Positions 26,001-41,000 of a stretch of DNA of 64,000 nt are shown here, in pieces. Every line of letters begins with the position of its first letter. Position 1 is the first letter of the stretch. Where the stretch lies: NCBI RefSeq assembly GCF_026213295.1, contig NC_079414.1, positions 11,100,362-11,164,361 of the forward strand, written 5' to 3'. This DNA comes from Gadus chalcogrammus. Its lineage: Eukaryota > Chordata > Actinopteri > Gadiformes > Gadidae. The translations under genes were made by a program, and so were the position numbers. The notes beneath the pieces are model-generated. The model searched no databases and had not been told where the DNA came from. It saw only the letters and a program-made list of their open reading frames with translations.

Positions 26001-29000
26001 AACTGAAGGAAAAACAACAACAGCCTCAGAACCAAAAACTTCTGCATCAGGACCCACAACAGCAACAACCGCACCAATAACGACAACAGGTGGACTAACA
26101 AAAACCACTGCAGGACCAACAACTACAACTGCGAAAACTGCAACCACAACTGCAGGACCAACAACAATTGGAGGACCAAAAAAAACTGCAAGATCTATCA
26201 CTTCTACTGCTGTACCAAAAACAAGAACTGAAGGAAAAACAACAACAGCTTCAGAACCAACAACTTCTACAACAGGACCCACAACAACAACAACTGGTGG
26301 ACTCACAAAAACCACTGGAGGACCAACAACTACGACTGCGAAAACTCCAAGAAAAACGTCAGGTCCATCAACTACAGCTGCTGAACTAACATCGACAATT
26401 GCAGGAACAACAACTTTTGCAGAAATTCCTGCAACAACAACTGCAGGACCAACAAAAACTGAAGGACCTATCACTTCTACTGTTGTACCCAAAAGAAAAA
26501 CTGAAGGAAAAACAACAGCCTCAGAGCCAACAACTTCTACATCAGGACCAATAACAACGAATGCAAGACCCACAACTACTTCAGCAGGACTCACTTTAAC
26601 TGCAGTTCAGAAATCAACAACTGCAGAAATAACAAAAACGACAACAGTACCAACAACATCAACTGCTGTACCAACAACTACTAAAGCAGGACCCAAAGCA
26701 ACCATAGGAACAATAAAGACAACTGCTGAACTGACTTCAACAACTGCAGGACCAACAACTACGACTGCGAAAACTCCAAATACAACGGCAGGTCCAACAA
26801 CTACAACTGCTGAACTAACATCGACAACTGCAGGATCAACAACTTTTGCAGAAAAAACTGCAACCACAACTGCAGGACCAACAACAACTGTAGGACCAAC
26901 AAAAACTGCAAGGCCTATCACTTCTACTGTTGAACCCAAAACAATAACTGGAGGAAAAACAACAACAGCCTCAGAACCAAAAACTTCTACATCAGGACCC
27001 ACAACAGCAACAACCGCACCAATAACGACAACAGCTGGACCAACAAAAACCACTGCAGGACCAACAACTACAACTGCGAAAACTGCAAGAACAACGGCAG
27101 GACCAACAAGGACAACTGCTGAAGTAACATCCACAACTGCAGGATCAACAACTTTTTCAGAAAAACCTGCAACCACAACTGCAGTACCAGCAACAATTGG
27201 AGGACCAACAAAAACTGCAAGATCTATCACTTCTACTGCTGTACCAAAAACAAAAACTGAAGGAAAAACAACAGCTTCAGAACCAACAACTTCTACAACA
27301 GGACCCACAACAACAACAACTGGTGGACTCACAAAAAACATTGCAGGACCATCAACAAAAGGACGAAAAACAACAACTGCCGAACTTGTGACAACTGCAG
27401 TAGCAACAACAACATCTGCAGGATCAACATCCACAACGAGAGCAGGACGAACAATGACAACTGCAGGACCAATAACAATGAATGCAAGACCCAGATCTAC
27501 TTCAGCAGGACTCACTTCAGCTGCAGTACAGAAATCTAGAACTGCAGGAATAACAAAAACGACTACAGTACCAACAACATCAACTGCTGTTCCAACAACT
27601 ACTCAAGTAGAACCCAAAACAACAACAGGACCAATAAAGACAACTGATGAACCAACAAAAACCACTGCAGGACCAACAACTACGACTGCGAAAACTGCAA
27701 GAACAACGGCAGGTCCAACAACTACAACTGCTGAACTAACATCGACAACTGCAGGATCAACAACTTTTGCAGAAAAAACTGCAACCACAACTGCAGGACC
27801 AACAACAACTGTAGGACCAACAAAAACTGCAAGGCCTATCACTTCTACTGTTGAACCCAAAACAATAACTGGAGGAAAAACAACAACAGCCTCAGAACCA
27901 AAAACTTCTACATCAGGACCCACAACAGCAACAACCGCACCAATAACGACAACAGCTGGACCAACAAAAACCACTGCAGGACCAACAACTACAACTGTGA
28001 AAACTGCAGGAACAACGGCAGGACCAACAAGGACAACTGCTGAAGTAACATCGACAACTGCAGGATCAACAACTTTTTCAGAAAAACCTGCAACCACAAC
28101 TGCAGTACCAGCAACAATTGGAGGACCAACAAAAACTGCAAGATCTATCACTTCTACTGCTGTACCAAAAACAAAAACTGAAGGAAAAACAACAGCTTCA
28201 GAACCAACAACTTCTACAACAGGACCCACAACAACAACAACTGGTGGACTCACAAAAACCACTGGAGGACCAACAACTACGACTGCGAAAACTCCAAGAA
28301 AAACGGCAGGTCCATCAACTACAACTGCTGAACTAACATCGACAATTGCAGGATCAACAACTTTTGCAGAAATTCCTGCAACAACAACTGCAGGACCAAA
28401 GAAAACTGAAGGACCTATCACTTCTACTGTTGTACCCAAAAGAAAAACTGAAGGAAAAACAACAACAGCCTCAGAGCCAACAACTTCTACATCAGGACCA
28501 ATAACAACGAATGCAAGACCCACAACTACTTCAGCAGGACTCACTTTAACTCCAGTTCAGAAATCAACAACTGCAGAAATAACAAAAAGGACAACAGTAC
28601 CAACAACATCAACTGCTGTACCAACAACTACTAAAGCAGGACCCAAAGCAACAATAGGAACAATAAAGACAACTGCTGAACTGACTTCAACAACTGCAGG
28701 ACCAACAACTACGACTGCGAAAACTCCAAGTACAACGGCAGGTCCAACAACTACAACTGCTGAACTAACATCGACAACTGCAGGATCAACAACTTTTGCA
28801 GAAAAAACTGCAACCACAACTGCAGGACCAACAACAACTGTAGGACCAACAAAAACTGCAAGGCCTATCACTTCTACTGTTGAACCCAAAACAATAACTG
28901 GAGGAAAAACAACAACAGCCTCAGAACCAAAAACTTCAACATCAGGACCCACAACAGCAACAACCGCACCAATAACGACAACAGCTGGACCAACAAAAAC

Positions 29001-32000
29001 CACTGCAGGACCAACAACTACAACTGCGAAAACTGCAAGAACAACGGCAGGACCAACAAGGACAACTGCTGAAGTAACATCGACAACTGCAGGATCAACA
29101 ACTTTTTCAGAAAAACCTGCAACCACAACTGCAGTACCAGCAACAATTGGAGGACCAACAAAAACTGCAAGATCTATCACTTCTACTGCAGTACCCAAAA
29201 CAAAAACTGGAGGAAAAACAACAACGGCCTCAGAACCAAAAACTTCAACATCAGGACCCACAACAGCAACAACCGCACCAATAACGACAACAGCTGGACC
29301 AACAAAAACCACTGCAGGACCAACAACTACAACTGCGAAAACTGCAAGAACAACGGCAGGACCAACAAGGACAACTGCTGAAGTAACATCGACAACTGCA
29401 GGATCAACAACTTTTTCAGAAAAACCTGCAACCACAACTGCAGTACCAGCAACAATTGGAGGACCAACAAAAACTGCAAGATCTATCACTTCTACTGCTG
29501 TACCAAAAACAAAAACTGAAGGAAAAACAACAGCTTCAGAACCAACAACTTCTACAACAGGACCCACAACAACAACAACTGGTGGACTCACAAAAAACAT
29601 TGCAGGACCATCAACAAAAGGACGAAAAACAACAACTGCCGAACTTGTGACAACTGCAGTAGCAACAACAACATCTGCAGGATCAACATCCACAACGAGA
29701 GCAGGACGAACAATGACAACTGCAGGACCAATAACAATGAATGCAAGACCCAGATCTACTTCAGCAGGACTCACTTCAGCTGCAGTACAGAAATCTAGAA
29801 CTGCAGGAATAACAAAAACGACTACAGTACCAACAACATCAACTGCTGTTCCAACAACTACTCAAGTAGAACCCAAAACAACAACAGGACCAATAAAGAC
29901 AACTGATGAACCAACAAAAACCACTGCAGGACCAACAACTACGACTGCGAAAACTGCAAGAACAACGGCAGGTCCAACAACTTCAACTGCTGAACTAACA
30001 TCGACAATTGCAGGATCAACAACTTTTGCAGAAATTCCTGCAACAACAACTGCAGGACCAAAGAAAACTGAAGGACCTATCACTTCTACTGTTGTACCCA
30101 AAAGAAAAACTGAAGGAAAAACATCAACAGCCTCAGAACCAACAATTTCTACATCAGGACCAATAACAACGAATGCAAGACCCACAACTACTTCAGCAGG
30201 ACTCACTTTAACTCCAGTTCAGAAATCAACAACTGCAGAAATAACAAAAAGGACAACAGTACCAACAACATCAACTGCTGTACCAACAACTACTAAAGCA
30301 GGACCCAAAGCAACAATAGGAACAATAAAGACAACTGCTGAACTGACTTCAACAACTGCAGGACCAACAACTACGACTGCGAAAACTCCAAGTACAACGG
30401 CAGGTCCAACAACTACAACTGCTGAACTAACATCGACAACTGCAGGATCAACAACTTTTGCAGAAAAAACTGCAACCACAACTGCAGGACCAACAACAAC
30501 TGTAGGACCAACAAAAACTGCAAGGCCTATCACTTCTACTGTTGAACCCAAAACAATAACTGGAGGAAAAACAACAACAGCCTTAGAACCAAAAACTTCT
30601 ACATCAGGACCCACAACAGCAACAACTGCACCAATAACGACAACAGCTGGACCAACAAAAACCACTGCAGGACCAACACCTACAACTGCGAAAACTGCAA
30701 GAACAACGGCAGGACCAACAAGGACAACTGCTGAAGTAACATCGACAACTGCAGGATCAACAACTTTTTCAGAAAAACCTGCAACCACAACTGCAGTACC
30801 AGCAACAATTGGAGGACCAACAAAAACTGCAAGATCTATCACTTCTACTGCTGTACCAAAAACAAAAACTGAAGGAAAAACAACAGCTTCAGAACCAACA
30901 ACTTCTACAACAGGACCCACAACAACAAAAACTGGTGGACTCACAAAAACCACTGGAGGACCAACAACTACGACTGCGAAAACTCCAAGAAAAACGGCAG
31001 GTCCATCAACTACAACTGCTGAACTAACATCGACAATTGCAGGATCAACAACTTTTGCAGAAATTCCTGCAACAACAACTGCAGGACCAAAGAAAACTGA
31101 AGGACCTATCACTTCTACTGTTGTACCCAAAAGAAAAACTGAAGGAAAAACAACAACAGCCTCAGAACCAACAATTTCTACATCAGGACCAATAACAACG
31201 AATGCAAGACCCACAACTACTTCAGCAGGACTCACTTTAACTCCAGTTCAGAAATCAACAACTGCAGAAATAACAAAAAGGACAACAGTACCAACAACAT
31301 CAACTGCTGTACCAACAACTACTAAAGCAGGACCCAAAGCAACAATAGGAACAATAAAGACAACTGCTGAACTGACTTCAACAACTGCAGGACCAACAAC
31401 TACGACTGCGAAAACTCCAAGTACAACGGCAGGTCCAACAACTACAACTGCTGAACTAACATCGACAACTGCAGGATCAACAACTTTTGCAGAAAAACCT
31501 GCAACAACAACTGCAGTACCAACAACAAATGTAGGACTAACAAAAACTGCAAGAAGTATCACTTCTACTGCTGTACCCAAAACAAAAACTGAAGGAAAAA
31601 CAACAACGGCCTCAGAACCAACAACTTCTACAACAGAACCCACAACAACAACAACTGGTGGACTAACAAAAAACATTGCAGGACCATCAACAAAAGGACG
31701 AAAAACAACAACTGCCGAACTTGTGACAACTGCAGTAGCAACAACAACATCTGCAGGATCTACATCCACAACAGAAGGAGCCACATCCACAACGAGAGCA
31801 GGAGGAACAATGACAACTGCAGGACCAATAACAACGAATGCAAGACCCAGATCTACTTCCGCAGGACTAACTTCAGCTGCAGTACAGCAATCTAGAACTG
31901 CAGGAATAACAAAAACGACTACAGTACCAACAACATCAACCGCTGTTCCAACAACTACTAAAGCAGAAACCAAAACAACAACAGGACCAATAAAGACAAC

Positions 32001-35000
32001 TGATGAACTAACAAAAACCACTGCAGGACCAACAACTACGACTGCGAAAACTGCAAGAACAACGGCAGGTCCAACAACTACAACTGCTGAACAAACATCG
32101 ACAACTGCAGGATCAACAACTTTTGCAGAAAAACCTGCAACCACAGCTGCTGGACCAACAACAACTGTAGGACCAACAAAAACTGCAAGGCCTATCACTT
32201 CTACTGTTGAACCCAAAACAATAACTGAAGGAAAAACAACAACAGCCTCAGAACCAAAAACTTCTGCATCAGGACCCACAACAGCAACAACCGCACCAAT
32301 AACGACAACAGGTGGACTAACAAAAACCACTGCAGGACCAACAACTACAACTGCGAAAACTGCAACCACAACTGCAGGACCAACAACAATTGGAGGACCA
32401 AAAAAAACTGCAAGATCTATCACTTCTACTGCTGTACCAAAAACAAGAACTGAAGGAAAAACAACAACAGCTTCAGAACCAACAACTTCTACAACAGGAC
32501 CCACAACAACAACAACTGGTGGACTCACAAAAACCACTGGAGGACCAACAACTACGACTGCGAAAACTCCAAGAAAAACGTCAGGTCCATCAACTACAGC
32601 TGCTGAACTAACATCGACAATTGCAGGAACAACAACTTTTGCAGAAATTCCTGCAACAACAACTGCAGGACCAACAAAAACTGAAGGACCTATCACTTCT
32701 ACTGTTGTACCCAAAAGAAAAACTGAAGGAAAAACAACGACAGCCTCAGAGCCAACAACTTCTACATCAGGACCAATAACAACGAATGCAAGACCCACAA
32801 CTACTTCAGCAGGACTCACTTTAACTGCAGTTCAGAAATCAACAACTGCAGAAATAACAAAAACGACAACAGTACCAACAACATCAACTGCTGTACCAAC
32901 AACTACTAAAGCAGGACCCAAAGCAACAATAGGAACAATAAAGACAACTGCTGAACTGACATCAACAACTAGAGGACCAACAACTACGACTGCGAAAACT
33001 CCAAGTACAACGGCATGTCCAACAACTACAACTGCTGAAGTAACATCGACGACTGCAGGATCAATAACTTTTGCAGAAAAATTTGCAACCACAACTGCAG
33101 TACCAACGACAACTGTAGGACTAACAAAAACAGCAAGAACTATCACTTCTACTGCTGTACCCAAAACAAAACCTGAAGGAAAAACAACAACGGCCTCGGA
33201 ACCAACAACTTCTACAACAGAACCCCCAACAACAACAAGTGGTGGACTAACAAAAAACATTGCAGGACCATCAACAAAAGGACGAAAAACAACAACTGCC
33301 GAACTTGTGACAACAGAACTAGCAACAACAACATCTGCAGGATCTACATCCACAACAGAAGGAGCCACATCCACAACGAGAGCAGGACGAACAATGACAA
33401 CTGCAGAACCAATAACAACGAATGCAAGACCCAGAACTATTTCAGCAGGACTCACTTCAGCTGCATTACAGAAATCAACTGCAGGAATAACAAAAACGAC
33501 TACAGTACCAACAACATCAACTGCTGTACCAACAACTACTAAAGCAGGACCCAAAACAACAACAGGACCAATAAAGACAACTGATGAACTAACAAAAGCC
33601 ACTGCAGGACCAACAACTACGACTGCGAAAACTGCAAGAATAACGGCAGGACCAACAACGACAACTGCTGAAGTAACATCGACAACTGCAGAATCAACAA
33701 CTTTTGCAGAAAAACCTGCAACCTCAACTGCAGTACCAACAACAATTGGAGGACCAACAAAAACTGCAAGATCTATCACTTCTACTGCTGTACCAAAAAC
33801 AAAAACTGAAGGAAAAACAACAACAGCTTCAGAACCAACAACTTCTACAACAGGACCCACAACAACAACAACTGGTGGACTAACAAAAACCACTGGAGGA
33901 CCAACAACTACGACTGCGAAAACTCCAAGAAAAACGGCAGGTCCATCAACTACAACTGCTGAACTAACATCGACTATTGCAGGATCAAAAACTTTTGCAG
34001 AAATACCTGCAACAACAACTGCAGGACCAACAAAAACTGAAGGACCTATCACTTCTACTGTTGTACCCAAAAGAAAAACTGAAGGAAACACAACAACAGC
34101 CTCAGAACCAACAACTTCTACATCAGGACCAATAACTACGAATGCAAGACCCACAACTACTTCAGCAGGACTCACTTTAACTGCAGTTCAGAAATCAACA
34201 ACTGCAGAAATAACAAAAACGACAACAGTAACAACAACATCAGCTGCTGTACCAACAACTACTAAAGCAGGACCCAAATTAACAATAGGAACAATAAAGA
34301 CAACTGCTGAACTGACATCAACAACTGCAGGACCAACAACTACGACTGCGAAAACTCCAAGTACAACGGCAGGTCCAACAACTACAACTGCTGAACTAAC
34401 ATCGACAACTGCAGGATCAACAACTTTTGCAGAAAAACCTGCAACCACAACTGCAGTACAAACAACAACCGTAGGACTAACAAAAACTGCAAGAAGTATC
34501 ACTTCTACTGCTGTACCCAAAACAAAAACTGAAGGAAAAACAACAACGGCCTCAGAACCAACAACTTCTACAACAGAACCCACAACAACAACAACTGGTG
34601 GACTAACAAAAAACATTGCAGGACCATCAACAAAAGGACGAAAAACAACAACTGCCGAACTTGTGACAACTGCAGTAGCAACAACAACATCTGCAGGATC
34701 TACATCCACAACAGAAGAAGCCACATCCACAACGAGAGCAGGAGGAACAATGACAACTGCAGGACCAATAACAACGAATGCAAGACCCAGATCTACTTCC
34801 GCCGGACTAACTTCAGCTGCAGTACAGCAATCTAGAACTGCAGGAATAACAAAAACGACTACAGTACCAACAACATCAACCGCTGTTCCAACAACTACTA
34901 AAGCAGAAACCAAAACAACAACAGGACCAATAAAGACAACTGATGAACTAACAAAAACCACTGCAGGACCAACAACTACGACTGCGAAAACTGCAAGAAC

Positions 35001-38000
35001 AACGGCAGGTCCAACAACTACAACTGCTGAACAAACATCGACAACTGCAGGATCAACAACTTTTGCAGAAAAACCTGCAACCACAGCTGCAGGACCAACA
35101 ACAACTGTAGGACCAACAAAAACTGCAAGGCCTATCACTTCTACTGTTGAACCCAAAACAATAACTGAAGGAAAAACAAAAACAGCCTCAGAACCAAAAA
35201 CTTCTGCATCAGGACCCACAACAGCAACAACCGCACCAATAACGACAACAGGTGGACTAACAAAAACCACTGCAGGACCAACAACTACAACTGCGAAAAC
35301 TGCAACCACAACTGCAGGACCAACAACAATTGGAGGACCAAAAAAAACTGCAAGATCTATCACTTCTACTGCTGTACCAAAAACAAGAACTGAAGGAAAA
35401 ACAACAACAGCTTCAGAACCAACAACTTCTACAACAGGACCCACAACAACAACAACTGGTGGACTCACAAAAACCACTGGAGGACCAACAACTACGACTG
35501 CGAAAACTCCAAGAAAAACGTCAGGTCCATCAACTACAGCTGCTGAACTAACATCGACAATTGCAGGAACAACAACTTTTGCAGAAATTCCTGCAACAAC
35601 AACTGCAGGACCAACAAAAACTGAAGGACCTATCACTTCTACTGTTGTACCCAAAAGAAAAACTGATGGAAAAACAACGACAGCCTCAGAGCCAACAACT
35701 TCTACATCAGGACCAATAACAACGAATGCAAGGCCCACAACTACTTCAGCAGGACTCACTTTAACTGCAGTTCAGAAATCAACAACTGCAGAAATAACAA
35801 AAACGACAACAGTACCAACAACATCAACTGCTGTACCAACAACTACTAAAGCAGGACCCAAAGCAACAATAGGAACAATAAAGACAACTGCTGAACTGAC
35901 ATCAACAACTAGAGGACCAACAACTACGACTGCGAAAACTCCAAGTACAACGACATGTCCAACAACTACAACTGCTGAAGTAACATCGACGACTGCAGGA
36001 TCAATAACTTTTGCAGAAAAATTTGCAACCACAACTGCAGTACCAACGACAACTGTAGGACTAACAAAAACAGCAAGAACTATCACTTCTACTGCTGTAC
36101 CCAAAACAAAACCTGAAGGAAAAACAACAACGGCCTCGGAACCAACAACTTCTACAACAGAACCCCCAACAACAACAAGTGGTGGACTAACAAAAAACAT
36201 TGCAGGACCATCAACAAAAGGACGAAAAACAACAACTGCCGAACTTGTGACAACTGAAGTAGCAACAACAACATCTGCAGGATCTACATCCACAACAGAA
36301 GGAGCCACATCCACAACGAGAGCAGGACGAACAATGACAACTGCAGAACCAATAACAACGAATGCAAGACCCAGAACTATTTCAGCAGGACTCACTTCAG
36401 CTGCATTACAGAAATCAACTGCAGGAATAACAAAAACGACTACAGTACCAACAACATCAACTGCTGTACCAACAACGACTAAAGCAGGACCCAAAACAAC
36501 AACAGGACCAATAAAGACAACTGATGAACTAACAAAAGCCACTGCAGGACCAACAACTACGACTGCGAAAACTTTAAGAATAACGGCAGGACCAACAACG
36601 ACAACTGCTGAAGTAACATCGACAACTGCAGAATCAACAACTTTTGCAGAAAAACCTGCAACCTCAACTGCAGTACCAACAACAATTGGAGGACCAACAA
36701 AAACTGCAAGATCTATCACTTCTACTGCTGTACCAAAAACAAAAACTGAAGGAAAAACAACAACAGCTTCAGAACCAACAACTTCTACAACAGGACCCAC
36801 AACAACAACAACTGGTGGACTAACAAAAACAACTGGAGGACCAACAACTACGACTGCGAAAACTCCAAGAAAAACGGCAGGTCCATCAACTACAACTGCT
36901 GAACTAACATCGACTATTGCAGGATCAAAAACTTTTGCAGAAATACCTGCAACAACAACTGCAGGACCAACAAAAACTGAAGGACCTATCACTTCTACTG
37001 TTGTACCCAAAAGAAAAACTGAAGGAAACACAACAACAGCCTCAGAACCAACAACTTCTACATCAGGACCAATAACTACGAATGCAAGACCCACAACTAC
37101 TTCAGCAGGACTCACTTTAACTGCAGTTCAGAAATCAACAACTGCAGAAATAACAAAAACGACAACAGTAACAACAACATCAGCTGCTGTACCAACAACT
37201 ACTAAAGCAGGACCCAAATTAACAATAGGAACAATAAAGACAACTGCTGAACTGACATCAACAACTGCAGGAACAACAACTACGACTGCGAAAACTCCAA
37301 GTACAACGGCAGGTCCAACAACTACAACTGCTGAACTAACATCGACAACTGCAGGATCAACAACTTTTGCAGAAAAACCTGCAACCACAACTGCAGTACA
37401 AACAACAACTGTAGGACTAACAAAAACGGCAAGAACTATCACTTCAACTGCTGAACCCAAAACAAAAACTGAAGTAAAAACAACAACAGCCGCAGAACCA
37501 ACAACTTCTACATCAGGACCCACAACAACAACAACTGGTGGACAAACAAAAACCACTGCAGGACCATCAACAAAAGGACGAAAAACAACAACTGCAGAAC
37601 TTGTGGCAACTGCAGTAGCAACAAAAACATCTGCAGGATCTACATCCACAACAGAAGGTGCCACATCCACAACGAGAGCAGGACGACCAATGACAACTGC
37701 AGAAACAATAACAACGAATGCAAGACCCAGAACTATTTCAGCAGGACTCACTTCAGCTGCATTACAGAAATCAACTGCAGGAATAACAAAAACGACTACA
37801 GTACCAACAACATCAACTGCTGAACCAACAACTACTAAAGCAGGACCCAAAACAACAACAGGACCAATAAAGACAACTGATGAACTAACAAAAACCACTG
37901 CAGGACCAATAACTACGACTGCGAAAACTGCAGGGACAACGGCAGGTCCAACAACTACAACTGCTGAACTAACATCGACAACTGCAGGATCAACAACTTT

Positions 38001-41000
38001 TGCAGAAAAAACTGCAACCACAACTGCAGGACCAACAACAACTGTAGGACCAACAAAAACTGCAAGGCCTATCACTTCTACTGTTGAACCCAAAACAATA
38101 ACTGAAGGAAAAACAACAACAGCCTCAGAACCAAAAACTTCTACATCAGGACCCACAACAGCAACAACCGCACCAATAACGACAACAGGTGGACTAACAA
38201 AAAGCACTGCAGGACCAACAACTACAACTGCGAAAACTGCAAGAACAACGGCAGGACCAACAACGACAACTGCTGAAGTAACATCGACAACTGCAGGATC
38301 AACAACTTTTTCAGAAAAACCTGCAACCACAACTGCAGTACCAACAACAATTGGAGGACCAACAAAAACTGCAAGATCCATCACTTCTACTGCTGTACCA
38401 AAAACAAAAACTGAAGGAAAAACAACAACAGCTTCAGAACCAACAACTTCTACAACAGGACCCACAACAACAACAACTGGTGGACTAACAAAAACCACTG
38501 GAGGACCAACAACTACGACTGCGAAAACTCCAAGAAAAACGGCAGGTCCATCAACGACAACTGCTGAACTAACATCGACAATTGCAGGATCAAAAACTTT
38601 TGCAGAAATACCTGCAACCACAACTGCAGGACCAACAAAAACTCCAAGACCTATTACGTCAACTGTTGCACACAAAACAATAGCTGAAGGTAAAAAAACA
38701 ACGACAGCCTCAGAACCAACAACTTCTACATCAGGACTACCAACAACAACAACCGGGCCAATAACGACAAATGTTCGACTGACAAAAACCACTGCAGGAC
38801 CATCAACAAAAGGACGAAAAACAACAACGGCCGAACTTGTGACAACCGCAGTAGCAACAACAACATCTGCAGGATCTACATCCACAACAGAAGGAGCCAC
38901 ATCCACAACGAGAGCAGGACGAACAATGACAACTGCAGGACCAATAACAACGAATGCAAGACCCAGATCTACTTCAGCAGGACTCACTTCAGCTGCAGTA
39001 CAGAAATCTAGAACTGCAGGAATAACAAAAACGACTACAGTACCAACAACATCAACTGCTGTTCCAAAAACTACTAAAGCAGGACCCAAAACAACGAATG
39101 CAAGACCCACAACTACTTCAGCAGGACTCATTTTAACTGCAGTTCAGAAATCAACAACTGAAGAAATAACAAAAACGACAACAGTACCAACAACATCAAC
39201 TGCTGTACCAACATCTACTGAAGCAGGACCCAAAGCAACAATAGGAACAATAAAGACAACTGCTGAACTGACATCAACAACTGCAGGACCAACAACTACG
39301 ACTGCGAAAACTCCAAGTACAACGGCAGGTCCAACGACTACAACTGCTGAACTAACATCGACAACTGCAGGATCAACAACTTTTGCAGAAAAACCTGCAA
39401 CCACAACTGCAGTACCAACAACAACTGTAGGACTAACAAAAACTGCAAGAACTATCACTTCTACTGCTGTACCCATAACAAAAACTGAAGGAAAAACAAC
39501 AACAGCCTCAGAACCAACAACTTCTACAACAGAACCCACAACAACAAAAACTGGTGGACTAACAAAAAACATTGCAGGATCATCAACAAATGGACGAAAA
39601 ACAACAACTGCCGAACTTGTGACAACTGCAGTAGCAACAACAACATCTGCAGGATCTACATCCACAACAGAAGGAGCCACATCCACAACGAGAGCAGGAC
39701 GAACAATGACAACTGCAGGACCAATAACAACGAATGCCAGACCCAGAGCTACTTCAGCAGGACTCACTTCAGCTGCAGTACAGAAATCTAGAACTGCAGG
39801 AATAACAAAAACGACTACAGTACCAACAACATCAACTGCTGTTCCAAGAACTACTAAAGCAGAACCCAAAACAACAACAGGACCAATAAAGACAACTGAT
39901 GAACTAACAAAAACCACTGCAGGACCAACAACTACGACTGCGAAAACTGCAAGAACAACGGCAGGTCAAACAACTACAACTGCTGAACAAACATCGACAA
40001 CTGCAGGATCAACAACTTTTGCGGAAAAACCTGCAACCACAACTGCAGTACAAACAACAACTGTAGGACTAACAAAAACGGCAAGAACTATCACTTCTAC
40101 TGCTGAACCCAAAACAAAAACTGAAGTAAAAACAACAACATTCGCAGAACCAACAACTTCTACAACAGGACCCACAACAACAACAACTGGTGGACTCACA
40201 AAAACCACTGGAGGACCAACAACTACGACTGCGAAAACTCCAAGAAAAACGTCAGGTCCATCAACTACAGCTGCTGAACTAACATCGACAATTGCAGGAA
40301 CAACAACTTTTGCAGAAATTCCTGCAACAACAACTGCAGGACCAACAAAAACTGAAGGACCTATCACTTCTACTGTTGTACCCAAAAGAAAAACTGAAGG
40401 AAAAACAACAACAGCATCAGAACCAACAACTTCTACATCAGGACCAATAACAACGAATGCAAGACCCACAACTACTTCAGCAGGACTCACTTTAACTGCA
40501 GTTCAGAAATCAACAACTGCAGAAATAACAAAAACGACAACAGTACCAACAACATCAACTACTGTACCAACAACTACTGAAGCAGGACCCAAAGCAACAA
40601 TAGGAACAATAAAGACAACTGCTGAACTGACATCAACAACTGCAGGACCAACAACTACGACCGCGAAAACTCCAAGTACAACGGCAGGTCCAACAACTAC
40701 AACTGCTGAACTAACATCGACAACTGCAGGATCAACAACTTTTGCAGAAAAACCTGCAACAACAACTGCAGTACCAACAACAACTGTAGGACTAACAAAA
40801 ACTGCAAGAACTATGACTTCTACGGCTGTACCCAAAACAAAAACTGAAGTAAAAACAACAACAGCCGCAGAACCAACAACTGCTACATCAGGACCCACAA
40901 CAACAACTGGTGGACTAACAAAAACCACTGCAGGACCAACAACTACGACTGCGAAAACTGCAAGAACAATGGCAGGACCAACAACTACAACTGCTGAAGT

